A DNA stretch of 64,000 nucleotides. It comes from Sinorhizobium mexicanum. Lineage in GTDB: Bacteria > Pseudomonadota > Alphaproteobacteria > Rhizobiales > Rhizobiaceae. The notes under the pieces are model-generated. The model did no database searches, had not been told where the DNA came from, and saw only the letters and a program-made list of their open reading frames with translations. Both the position numbers and the translations under genes were made by a program. The stretch is taken from NCBI RefSeq assembly GCF_013488225.1, contig NZ_CP041238.1:1513501-1577500 (forward strand). Reading direction: 5' to 3'. Positions 46,358-54,454 of the stretch are shown here, piece after piece; position 1 is the stretch's first letter, and each line of letters opens with the position of its first letter.

Positions 46358-47485
46358 TCAATAGATCACGACGCTCCTGATGCTTTCGCCGGAATGCATC
46401 AGCTCGAAGCCCTTGTTGATGTCGTCGAGCGACAGCGTGTGGGTGATCATCGGGTCGATTGCGATCTTGCCCTCCATGTACCAGTCGACGATCTTCGGCA
46501 CGTCGGTGCGCCCGCGCGCGCCGCCGAAGGCGGTGCCCATCCAGGTGCGGCCGGTGACCAGCTGGAACGGCCGGGTGGCTATCTCCTGGCCGGCGCCGGC
46601 CACCCCGATGATCACCGACTTGCCCCAGCCGCGATGCGAGGCCTCGAGCGCCTGGCGCATCACCTTCACATTGCCGGTGCAGTCGAAGGTGTAGTCGGCG
46701 CCGCCGATCTGGTCGGCGCCGCGCTTCGTCATGTTGACGAGATAGGGCACGATGTCGTCGCCGACCTCCTTCGGGTTGACGAAGTGGGTCATGCCGAATT
46801 TTTCGCCCCAGGGCTTCTTGTCGTTGTTCAGATCGACGCCGATGATCATGTCGGCACCGGCAAGCCGAAGCCCCTGGATGACGTTCAAGCCGATGCCGCC
46901 GAGACCGAAGACGATCGCGGTCGATCCCATCTCGACGCGTGCCGTGTTGATCACCGCGCCGATGCCGGTGGTGACGCCGCAGCCGATGTAGCAGATCTTG
47001 TCGAACGGCGCGTCGGGATTGACCTTGGCGACGGCGATCTCCGGCAGCACGGTGAAGTTGGCAAAGGTCGAGCAGCCCATATAGTGGTGGATCTTGTCCT
47101 TGCCGATCGAAAACCGCGAGGTGCCGTCCGGCATCAGCCCTTGCCCCTGGGTGGCGCGGATGGCGGTGCAGAGATTGGTCTTGCGGCTGAGGCACGACGG
47201 GCAGGCGCGGCATTCCGGGGTATAGAGCGGAATGACATGGTCGCCCTTCTTCACCGAGGTGACGCCGGGGCCGACGTCGACGACGATGCCGGCGCCCTCG
47301 TGGCCGAGGATTGCCGGAAACAGCCCTTCCGGATCGGCGCCGGACAGGGTGAAATCATCGGTATGGCAGATGCCGGTCGCCTTCACCTCGACCAGCACCT
47401 CGCCGGCCTTCGGCCCTTCGAGCTGAACCGTCATGATTTCCAGTGGCTTGCCGGCCTCAGTGGCGACGGCGGCGCGTACGTCCAT
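46358..47485 (-). CDS. adhC: S-(hydroxymethyl)glutathione dehydrogenase (class III alcohol dehydrogenase)
   Basis: The enzyme oxidises the formaldehyde-glutathione adduct to S-formylglutathione with NAD, and also reduces S-nitrosoglutathione. The 375-residue protein has catalytic zinc ligands Cys40 (GICHTDD) and His62 (GHEGAG), the structural-zinc cysteines 92, 95, 98 and 106, and the Rossmann motif VFGLGGIGLNV. The frame runs upstream to 47548, but ATG 47485 with GGAGG on its strand is the start. The gene is very GC-biased at third positions and lacks TTA, CTA and TCA codons. A terminator follows, so it is not cotranscribed with fghA. Confidence 0.96.
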   Translation of the reverse strand: MDVRAAVATEAGKPLEIMTVQLEGPKAGEVLVEVKATGICHTDDFTLSGADPEGLFPAILGHEGAGIVVDVGPGVTSVKKGDHVIPLYTPECRACPSCLSRKTNLCTAIRATQGQGLMPDGTSRFSIGKDKIHHYMGCSTFANFTVLPEIAVAKVNPDAPFDKICYIGCGVTTGIGAVINTARVEMGSTAIVFGLGGIGLNVIQGLRLAGADMIIGVDLNNDKKPWGEKFGMTHFVNPKEVGDDIVPYLVNMTKRGADQIGGADYTFDCTGNVKVMRQALEASHRGWGKSVIIGVAGAGQEIATRPFQLVTGRTWMGTAFGGARGRTDVPKIVDWYMEGKIAIDPMITHTLSLDDINKGFELMHSGESIRSVVIY

Positions 47486-47630
47486 GTCGTTATCCTCCCT
47501 TGAATTGCGAATGGCTGGTGCTGGATTGCTCTCGTCATGACGCGGCAATCGGTGCGATCAGCTGGAATCGGCGATAAACTATTCTACTACGTTAACTGGA
47601 ATGCGGGCGGAAAACGCGCTTCGGCCTTGC

Positions 47631-48038
47631 TTATCGTCGCGGACCAATGGTCGGCTGGATGCGATCGAGTTCCGCTTCGAGCGCGGCGATGGCCTCGCCG
47701 GTCTGGGCGTGCAATTTCTTGACAAGATCGAGTTGCTCCCGGAGTGCCTCCTTCGAGCCAATGGAGGAATCGTCGTCGGGCGCGCGGCCAAGGCCGGCAA
47801 TCAGCCAAGCCGGAGTGACGCCCAGCACGCCAGCCAGCATGAAGAGGCGGTTGGTGCGAGGTTCGGCACGGTCGCGTTCCCATGCAGCAACGGTTTCGCA
47901 CCGCACGCCAAGCCGATCCGCCAGTTCCGTCATGGAAAGGTTCGCGGCGTCACGCGCTCTCCAGATGCGTCCTCCAAGCGTGTCGCCGTCTCCTGTTTCG
48001 CGAAGACGCGCGATCATGGTTTCGGTGGACAGGCGCAT
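47631..48038 (-). CDS. XRE-family helix-turn-helix regulator
   Basis: The 135-residue protein has a Cro/CI-type helix-turn-helix at about residues 20-84 (GRIWRARDAANLSMTELADRL, then VAAWERDRAEP) and a C-terminal coiled-coil-like helix (EALREQLDLVKKLHAQTGEAIAALEAEL). The start ATG 48038 has AAAGGAG before it; the longer in-frame start at 48134 is rejected. It is 145 bases upstream of adhC in the same orientation, but nothing in the sequence shows that it controls that gene. Confidence 0.88.
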   Translation of the reverse strand: MRLSTETMIARLRETGDGDTLGGRIWRARDAANLSMTELADRLGVRCETVAAWERDRAEPRTNRLFMLAGVLGVTPAWLIAGLGRAPDDDSSIGSKEALREQLDLVKKLHAQTGEAIAALEAELDRIQPTIGPRR

Positions 48039-48267
48039 CGTTTTCTCCTTTGGCGCGGTTGCGTTCAAGGGGGCGGATGGTTGCCGGAAGCACCCCTGGC
48101 TTCCAGCTACGAGTTGAAACCAGCTTATAGGCATTGCCGTATCGACGGACCACCTCGGAACGTCAAAAACGCGGTCAAATGCGGCTCACGGCCCGTCGCG
48201 TTCCCAAGGCACATTGAAACCTCAACGAAACAGGTTAAGTTTCCGCGTCGACATTGGAAATCTCACC

Positions 48268-49206
48268 GTGAATGAACATCTTCGAACGGTCGCTGCGCCG
48301 AATAATGCAGTCATGCGCGGCGTGGCGATCATGCTCTTCGCCATGCTCATCCTGCCCTGCATGGATGCGATTGCGAAATACATGGCGGTCTACGAGGGCA
48401 TGTCGCCCGGTCAAGTAACCTTTTACCGCTTCTTCTTTCAACTCGTATCGACGGCACCGTTGTTGTTTTCGGCGGGCGGGCTGCGTGCGTTTTATCCGAA
48501 GCGGCCCTGGCCGAACATTCTTCGCGGCGTACTTCTTGCCGCGGCCGCGCTCTTTTTCTTCGTTTCGGTGAAATACATGCCGCTCGCGGACGTGTTCGCC
48601 ATCTACTTCGTCGAGCCGTTCATTTTGACATGCCTTTCGGCACTGATCCTGCGCGAGAAAGTGGGATGGCGGCGGTGGTCGGCGATCGCCGTCGGCTTCG
48701 GCGGTGCGATGGTTGTCATCCAGCCGAGCTTTGCCGTCTTCGGCCTGAAGTCATTGCTGCCGGTCGCCTGCGCCTTCCTCTTTGCCTGTTACCTCTTCCT
48801 GAATCGCGCCCTTGGCAGCGCCGATTCGCCGCTGACAATGCAGACGGTCGCCGGCATAGGCGGGACGCTGTTCATGGCGGCAGTGATCGCCGTCGGCAAT
48901 GGATTCGGTGCCGTCGATTTCGAACCGTCACTGCCGCAATCGGCGCTAGGCTGGGTGCTCGTCGTCGCGCTCGGGACTATCTCCGGCTGGGGACATCTTC
49001 TTGTCGTCAAGGCATTTCAGGCCGCGCCGATATCGCTCCTGGCACCATTCCATTATTTCGAGATCGTCTCGGCGACCGCGCTCGGCTACATCGTGTTCGG
49101 GGATTTTCCGACGCCATCGAAGTGGCTCGGCATTCTCGTGATCGTCGCATCCGGGCTGTACATCATCTGGCGCGAGCGGCAGGTGCAGAAGCGAAAGCGG
49201 GCGTAA
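48268..49206 (+). CDS. EamA/DMT-family transporter
   Basis: The 312-residue inner-membrane protein has about ten hydrophobic helices arranged as two EamA repeats; the first includes FAMLILPCMDAIAKYM and YMPLADVFAIYFVEPFILT, the second GWGHLLVVKAFQAAPISLLAPFHYFEI. Substrates of the family vary (metabolites, amino acids), and none can be assigned. The C-terminus is basic. GTG 48268 is chosen, with ATTGGAAA upstream; TTG 48214 and ATG 48313 are alternatives. Confidence 0.87.
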   Translation: MNEHLRTVAAPNNAVMRGVAIMLFAMLILPCMDAIAKYMAVYEGMSPGQVTFYRFFFQLVSTAPLLFSAGGLRAFYPKRPWPNILRGVLLAAAALFFFVSVKYMPLADVFAIYFVEPFILTCLSALILREKVGWRRWSAIAVGFGGAMVVIQPSFAVFGLKSLLPVACAFLFACYLFLNRALGSADSPLTMQTVAGIGGTLFMAAVIAVGNGFGAVDFEPSLPQSALGWVLVVALGTISGWGHLLVVKAFQAAPISLLAPFHYFEIVSATALGYIVFGDFPTPSKWLGILVIVASGLYIIWRERQVQKRKRA

Positions 49207-49255
49207 GTTCGCCGGCCACCATCGCCAATATATCGAATTATGCGTCGAGCCCGGT

Positions 49256-50002
49256 TCAGGCCAGCGGCGCCAATGGTTGGAGACAGTCGCTTTCGATGCG
49301 TGTCGGCCCAAAGACTGTTTCGAATGCCTCCCTCAGCCGGATGTCGACGTCGGGCATCATGACCGGGAGGCCAAGATCGACCAGACTGGTCACACCGTGA
49401 CCGCGGATGCCGCAGGGCACGATACCGCCGAAGTGATCGAGGTCCGGATCGACATTCAGCGCGAAGCCATGAAAGCTCACCCATTTGCGCAGCCGGATAC
49501 CGATCGCGGCGATCTTATCTTCGGCCGCTGATCCGTCGGGCAGTGTCGGCTTTTCCGGGCGGCGCACCCATACGCCAACCCGGTCTTCGCGGCGTTCGCC
49601 TTTGACATTCATTGAATCGAGCGTGGTGATGATGACCGTCTCGAGCGCTGCGACAAAGGCGCGCACATCCTGGCGGCGTCGTTTGAGGTCAAGCATCACA
49701 TAGGCGACCCTTTGGCCCGGACCGTGATAGGTGTATTCGCCGCCCCGACCGGTCGCAAAAACTGGGAACCGGTCAGGCATCACCAGGTCCGAAGCGTCGG
49801 CGCTTGTGCCTGCCGTATAAAGAGGCGGGTGCTCGACCAGCCAGACCAGTTCGTCCGCGGCGCCGGCGGCGATGGCCGCGGCTTCCCGTTCCATCGTTTC
49901 GACTGCCTGCGGATAGTCGACGAGGGAGGGGGCTATGCGCCAGCGCACTGCGGGCGCTCCGGGCGGTGCAAACATGTTCCGGTCGAGATTGTCGCGCTGC
50001 AT
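49256..50002 (-). CDS. lipB: octanoyl-[acyl-carrier-protein]:protein octanoyltransferase LipB
   Basis: LipB transfers octanoate from ACP to lipoyl domains, the first step of lipoate synthesis. The 248-residue protein has the motif [13 protein letters not shown], the catalytic lysine in [19 protein letters not shown] and the catalytic cysteine in [15 protein letters not shown]. The frame is open up to 50065; ATG 50002 with AGGA ten bases upstream is preferred. lipA is not in the window. The gene is convergent with the EamA transporter. Confidence 0.95.
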   Translation of the reverse strand: MQRDNLDRNMFAPPGAPAVRWRIAPSLVDYPQAVETMEREAAAIAAGAADELVWLVEHPPLYTAGTSADASDLVMPDRFPVFATGRGGEYTYHGPGQRVAYVMLDLKRRRQDVRAFVAALETVIITTLDSMNVKGERREDRVGVWVRRPEKPTLPDGSAAEDKIAAIGIRLRKWVSFHGFALNVDPDLDHFGGIVPCGIRGHGVTSLVDLGLPVMMPDVDIRLREAFETVFGPTRIESDCLQPLAPLA

Positions 50003-50195
50003 GAGGCCGTATTCCTGATTTTTCCGCATCCGTAAATGGGATGGAGCGCGCCAAGAGTCCAGCATTTCCAGCGCTTCGTGAGGGTGCTGTTGAAATAGTT
50101 CCTTTTCGCGTCAAATTTCTGTCGTCTTGCCCTTGTGCACCCCAAATGCTTTTGCTACATGCAGCCCCGCCGACGCAATCGGCACCTACCACGAT

Positions 50196-50280
50196 GCGGT
50201 CGTGGCGGAATTGGTAGACGCGCAGCGTTGAGGTCGCTGTGGGGCAACCCGTGGAAGTTCGAGTCTTCTCGACCGCACCA
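50196..50280 (+). tRNA. tRNA-Leu (anticodon GAG)
   Basis: A class II tRNA with a long variable arm. The acceptor GCGGTCG (50196-50202) pairs with CGACCGC, then A and encoded CCA (50278-50280). The anticodon stem CAGCG/CGCTG encloses TTGAGGT, anticodon GAG at 50230-50232. It reads CUC and CUU. A terminator follows at once. Confidence 0.97.
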
Positions 50281-50289
50281 ATTGAATTA

Positions 50290-50329
50290 AAAAACCCCCG
50301 TAACCGTCCGGTTCTACGGGGTTTTTTAT
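50290..50329 (+). terminator. intrinsic terminator after tRNA-Leu
   Basis: CCCCGTA (50296-50302) pairs perfectly with TACGGGG (50315-50321). An A-run before and TTTTTT after (50322-50327) extend the stem and provide the U-tract. It lies ten bases after the tRNA. Confidence 0.85.
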
Positions 50330-50360
50330 TTCTGACTTCGAATTGCGGGTGCTACCGCGT

Positions 50361-50460
50361 GATCCTTTGAATCGGAATCGATTTAAGGACAAATCATCCA
50401 GAAACTTAAAGCTCCACAGCGACCTTTGCGCGTCTGATTAGCCGCGCGTGCGCTGTAGCG
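50361..50460 (-). repeat. RIME-type unit, degenerate (copy 4)
   Basis: This unit is in reverse orientation. It has ATCCTTTGAATCGGAATCG and TTTAAGGAC for the second palindrome and CACAGCGACC...CGCTGTAG for the first. It is more diverged than copies 1 and 2. Confidence 0.6.
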
Positions 50461-51058
50461 CCGTTGTCCGGCACCGCCGCCCATCGCCGCAGCTGCGGGA
50501 CGTCATTCGTAGCTCGACGCCGGAAGCTCAAACCGAACGTCTTCGGTAGCACCCGCGACCAAAATGCCATATTGTGTTGCTAAGGAGATCCATCAGGCGG
50601 CGTCGCCGACGCAGGGCTCCGAGAGCAAGCGAGTGGGGCCGCCGCCGCGCTGTGCCAGATCTGGCCATGGGGTCTCTGCAGCATTTTCCGCCCGGCCCGA
50701 GTTGGGGCCACGGAGACGAAGGCGAGTTGTGTTTCGCCCGCGCACCGGTTCTGTGGGGCCCTGCCGCGGTGGGAAATCGCCTTTCGTCGAAAATCGGAAA
50801 AGTGGACAGAGACTGGACGCGAATCCGCTCGCCATCGCGGAATTGTGAAAAGCGGTCAATATGATGGGGTGACAGAGCGGCGAACCTGCTGCATGATTTC
50901 TTATATCCGATTCGACTTACGGATAAGACCTGTAGCAATTCAAAGCATTACGGTGCCCGTTGCGCCATTTTGGATAGCGCCGCGCGCCGTAAAGGAGATG
51001 CGGGTGCTCACCGTTGGCCACTGCTTCGGCATCCGCTAGCTAAACCGCAACGTGTTGA
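50461..51058. other. gene-poor spacer before prkA
   Basis: Together with its flanks, about 870 bases between tRNA-Leu and prkA lack a convincing gene. Short frames on both strands have no ribosome-binding sites and unbiased codons. The only structure is a reversed RIME relic at 50890-50950 (ATCCGATTCGACTTACGGAT, then GTAGCAATTCAAAGC). The region looks like decayed intergenic sequence. Confidence 0.5.
50890..50955 (-). repeat. RIME-type relic (copy 5)
   Basis: The sequence GCTGCATGATTTCTTATATC...GGATAAGACCTGTAGCAATTC with CAAAGCATTAC matches the second palindrome and linker of the unit in reverse orientation. The first palindrome is no longer recognisable. Confidence 0.5.
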
Positions 51059-51083
51059 GGAACTTTGGAGGCAGGAAACAGTT
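51059..51083 (+). promoter_or_regulatory. possible EcfG/RpoE2 general-stress promoter for prkA
   Basis: GGAAC (51059-51063), 18 bases, then TT (51082-51083), in the context AGTT. This fits the GGAAC-N18/19-TT rule known for the alphaproteobacterial general-stress sigma factor EcfG (RpoE2). It lies about 66 bases before the prkA start. The match is short, so chance cannot be excluded, but the stress nature of the operon agrees with it. Confidence 0.5.
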
Positions 51084-51151
51084 CACTGTAAGCAGGGAGC
51101 CAACAGGCAGCGAACCCGTCTCGGTTGACCGGCCTCCCGCGGGAGAGCATG

Positions 51152-53101
51152 ATGACAAGGAGTGAATCTGACGTCTTCGATCTCTTTTCAGAGATCTATA
51201 CAAGCGCAGCGCAAGAAGAGATAAGTCTGCAAGAATATCTCCTCGCCTGCCGCGACGACAAGAGTATGTACGCCACCGCGCAGGAGCGCATGGTGGAGGC
51301 CATTGGAGAGCCGACCCTCGTCGATACGAGCGCGGACGAGCGTCTCGGGCGAATCTTCGCCAATCGAACCATCAAGATCTATCCCTCATTCTCCGACTTC
51401 TATGGCATGGAGGATACGATCGAGCGGATTGTCGGCTATTTCCGCTATGCCGCGCAGGGCCTGGAAGAACGCAAGCAAATTCTCTACCTCCTCGGGCCAG
51501 TCGGCGGCGGCAAATCTTCGCTGGCGGAGCGGCTCAAGAAGCTGATGGAGGCGCGTCCCATCTACACATTGATGGTTAACGGCAAGATCAGCCCCATCTT
51601 CGAATCCCCGCTCGGGCTCTTCCACCCGGAACGCATGGCCGATCTTCTCGAGGACAAGTATGGAATCGCGAGACGGCGGCTCACCGGTCTGATTTCGCCT
51701 TGGGCGGCCAAGCGGCTCGACGAAGTCGGCGGCGACATCTCGAAATTCAGCGTCGTCAAACTGGTGCCATCCCGCTTGCGGCAGATCGGCATCGCGAAGA
51801 CCGAACCCGGCGACGAAAACAACCAGGATGTCTCCTCGTTGGTCGGCAAGGTCGATATCCGCCAGCTCGAAAATTACAGCCAGGCCGATCCGGACGCCTA
51901 CTCCTACAGCGGCGGGTTGAACCGCACCACACAGGGGTTGCTTGAATTCGTGGAGATGTTCAAGGCGCCGATCAAGGTCCTCCACCCGTTGCTGACGGCG
52001 ACGCAGGAGGGCAATTACAACGGCACCGAGAATTTCGGCGCGTTTCCTTACCAGGGCACCGTCCTGGCGCATTCCAACGAATCCGAGTGGCTTCAGTTCA
52101 AGAACAACAAGAACAATGAGGCGTTCCTCGACCGCATTCTGGTGGTCAAGGTGCCTTATTGCCTGCGCGTCACCGAAGAGAAGCTGATCTACGAGAAGCT
52201 CCTTCGTGAAAGTGAACTCGTCGATAATCCTTGCGCGCCGGAAGTTCTGGAGTGCTTGAGCCGGTTCACGGTGTCGACCCGTCTTGCTCCGCATGAGAAC
52301 TCGCCACTTTACACGAAGATGCGGGTCTATGACGGCGAGAACCTGAAAGACACCGATCCGAAGGCAAAATCGGTACAGGAATATCGTGACGCCGCGGGCG
52401 TCGACGAGGGTATGACGGGCGTCAGCACCCGCTTTGCCTTCAAGGTGCTGTCGGAGACCTTCAACTATGACACTAAGGAGGTCGCCGCCGACCCCGTGCA
52501 TCTGATGTATATCATGGAGCAGGCGATCAAACGCGAACAGTTTGCCAAGGAAATCGAGGCGAGCTATCTCGACTTCATCAAGTCGGAATTGGCCACGCGC
52601 TATGCCGAATTCATCGGCCATGAAATCCAGAAAGCCTATCTGGAATCCTATAGCGAATACGGTCAGAACCTGTTCGACCGGTATATCGCCTACGCCGATG
52701 CATGGCTTGAGGACCAGGACTTCAAGGATCCGGACACTGGACAGATCCTCAACCGGAAGGTTCTCGACAGCGAGTTGTCTCAGATCGAAAAGCCGGCAGG
52801 CATCGCCAATCCGAAGGACTTCCGCAACGAAGTCGTTAAGTTCACGTTGCGTGCTCGCGCGAAGAACAGCGGCCGCAATCCCTCTTGGACGAGCTATGAA
52901 AAGCTGCGCGAAGTCATCGAAAAGCGTATGTTCGGTCAGGTCGAGGATCTGCTGCCAGTCATCAGCTTCGGCTCCAAGAAAGACAGTGCCACCGAGAAGC
53001 AGCATGCCGAGTTCGTCCAGCGCATGATTGAACGCGGATATACCGAACGGCAGGTTCGAAGGCTCGTCGACTGGTACATGAGAGTGAACAAGGCGGGCTA
53101 A
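51152..53101 (+). CDS. prkA: PrkA-family serine protein kinase (YeaG type)
   Basis: PrkA proteins combine an AAA+ domain with a C-terminal kinase-like region and act in starvation and stress responses. The 649-residue protein has Walker A GPVGGGKSS (about 115-123), and family segments NRTIKIYPSFSDFYGMEDTIERIVGYFRYAA and GTENFGAFPYQGTVLAHSNESEW. It starts at ATG 51152, six bases from GGGAG; ATG 51149 and TTG 51125 are in frame alternatives. The order prkA-yeaH-spoVR with small gaps is the yeaG-yeaH-ycgB arrangement known from enterobacteria, though this organism does not sporulate. Confidence 0.94.
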   Translation: MTRSESDVFDLFSEIYTSAAQEEISLQEYLLACRDDKSMYATAQERMVEAIGEPTLVDTSADERLGRIFANRTIKIYPSFSDFYGMEDTIERIVGYFRYAAQGLEERKQILYLLGPVGGGKSSLAERLKKLMEARPIYTLMVNGKISPIFESPLGLFHPERMADLLEDKYGIARRRLTGLISPWAAKRLDEVGGDISKFSVVKLVPSRLRQIGIAKTEPGDENNQDVSSLVGKVDIRQLENYSQADPDAYSYSGGLNRTTQGLLEFVEMFKAPIKVLHPLLTATQEGNYNGTENFGAFPYQGTVLAHSNESEWLQFKNNKNNEAFLDRILVVKVPYCLRVTEEKLIYEKLLRESELVDNPCAPEVLECLSRFTVSTRLAPHENSPLYTKMRVYDGENLKDTDPKAKSVQEYRDAAGVDEGMTGVSTRFAFKVLSETFNYDTKEVAADPVHLMYIMEQAIKREQFAKEIEASYLDFIKSELATRYAEFIGHEIQKAYLESYSEYGQNLFDRYIAYADAWLEDQDFKDPDTGQILNRKVLDSELSQIEKPAGIANPKDFRNEVVKFTLRARAKNSGRNPSWTSYEKLREVIEKRMFGQVEDLLPVISFGSKKDSATEKQHAEFVQRMIERGYTERQVRRLVDWYMRVNKAG

Positions 53102-53126
53102 AGATGCGTACGTTGGGGGTTTGCCA

Positions 53127-54452
53127 ATGCCGAATTTCATCGACCGCCGCCTTAATCCAAAGGACAAGAGCCTTGGCAACCGGCGGCGTTTCCTGAAACG
53201 GGCGCGGGAAGAGCTGAAACGGACGATCAAGGAGCAGATCAAAGCAGGCAAGATCGCGGACGTGGATGCGGAGCACCGCGTGCCCATGCCCGAACGCGGC
53301 GTCGGTGAACCATCCTTCCAGCCTTCCCCGGGCACCGGCGAGAGGCAGTATGTCCTGCCCGGCAACCAAGAGTTCACGCCGGGCGATCGCCTCCCGAAGC
53401 CAAGCGCGCGTGGCGGCGCCTCGGGCAAGGGCGCGGGAACCGGCGAGAGCGAAGACGACTTCCAGTTCGTGCTGTCGCGGGACGAAGTCCTCGATCTCTT
53501 TTTCGAGGATCTTGAGTTACCCGACATGGTGAAGCTCAACCTTAAGGAGTCGGTCGCGTTCAAGCCGCGTCGGGCCGGTTTTGCGACGTCGGGATCGCCC
53601 ACGAACATCAATGTGGGGCGCACGATGCGCAACAGCTATGGCCGCCGTATCGCGCTCAGGCGGCCCAGCCGCGCGGATGTGGCCGCAGTCGCCGACGAAA
53701 TTGCCAAGCTGGAGGCGGAATCGAACGCCAGTGGTGCCCACCACAAGCGCATCGAGGCGTTGCGCGAGGAACTGGACAAGCTGGAGCGCCGCCGCCGCCG
53801 CATTGCTTATGTCGATCCGGTCGACATCCGCTTCAATCGCTTCGAGCCGCAGCCGCTGCCGAATGCAAGCGCGGTGATGTTTTGCCTGATGGATGTCTCC
53901 GCCTCAATGGGCGAGCGCGAGAAGGATCTGGCCAAGCGTTTCTTCGTCCTGCTGCATCTCTTCCTCAAGCGGCGCTACAAGCGAATCGACATCGTCTTCA
54001 TTCGCCACACGGATGAGGCAGGGGAGGTCGACGAAAATACCTTTTTCTACAGCAAGCAGAGCGGTGGCACGGTTGTCTCCACGGCCATCGAGGAGATGCT
54101 CCGCATCATTGAGGAGCGTTATCCGGCGCGCGAATGGAACATCTACGCTGCCCAGGCCTCCGACGGGGAGAACAGCGCCGGGGATTCGGATCTTTGCGTT
54201 TCGCTTCTCCACCGGGAGGTGATGCGCCTTTGCCAATATTATGCCTATGTTGAAATCATAGATGAGCGTGAGACGGAGATTTTCGGTACGACCGACAACG
54301 GCACATCTCTCTGGCGCGCCTATCGCACGGTCGACAGCGAGTGGTCGAATTTCCAGATGACGCGGATTGCGAGACCGTCGGACATCTATCCGGTTTTCCG
54401 GAAGCTTTTCGCCAGGCAGCCAACCATGCAACTGCGCACTGAAAGGCGATAG
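53127..54452 (+). CDS. yeaH: YeaH/YhbH family protein (UPF0229, DUF444) with VWA domain
   Basis: The 441-residue protein starts MPNFIDRRLNPKDKSLGNRR and has a basic, low-complexity first third (about residues 15-110) with a glycine-rich stretch. A coiled-coil region (190-230) precedes a von Willebrand A-like domain with the MIDAS motif MDVSASMGE near residue 255. The family is cytoplasmic and its role is unknown, but it is functionally tied to PrkA and SpoVR. TTG 53121 is in frame, but ATG 53127 is taken. It is 25 bases after prkA and two before spoVR. Confidence 0.94.
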   Translation: MPNFIDRRLNPKDKSLGNRRRFLKRAREELKRTIKEQIKAGKIADVDAEHRVPMPERGVGEPSFQPSPGTGERQYVLPGNQEFTPGDRLPKPSARGGASGKGAGTGESEDDFQFVLSRDEVLDLFFEDLELPDMVKLNLKESVAFKPRRAGFATSGSPTNINVGRTMRNSYGRRIALRRPSRADVAAVADEIAKLEAESNASGAHHKRIEALREELDKLERRRRRIAYVDPVDIRFNRFEPQPLPNASAVMFCLMDVSASMGEREKDLAKRFFVLLHLFLKRRYKRIDIVFIRHTDEAGEVDENTFFYSKQSGGTVVSTAIEEMLRIIEERYPAREWNIYAAQASDGENSAGDSDLCVSLLHREVMRLCQYYAYVEIIDERETEIFGTTDNGTSLWRAYRTVDSEWSNFQMTRIARPSDIYPVFRKLFARQPTMQLRTERR

Positions 54453-54454
54453 GA

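Noticed and set aside
46340..47503. 387-codon + strand frame over adhC
   Set aside because: Shadow of adhC; the minus frame has all zinc ligands.
50528..50938. ORFs in the spacer before prkA
   Set aside because: Short overlapping frames on both strands without ribosome-binding sites or recognisable proteins.
50998..51039. 13-codon leader peptide before prkA
   Set aside because: The AAAGGAG directly abuts the ATG, leaving no spacing, and the peptide shows no regulatory feature.
51386..53632. 748-codon minus frame over prkA and yeaH
   Set aside because: Antisense to two recognised genes and crosses their boundary; no start signal.
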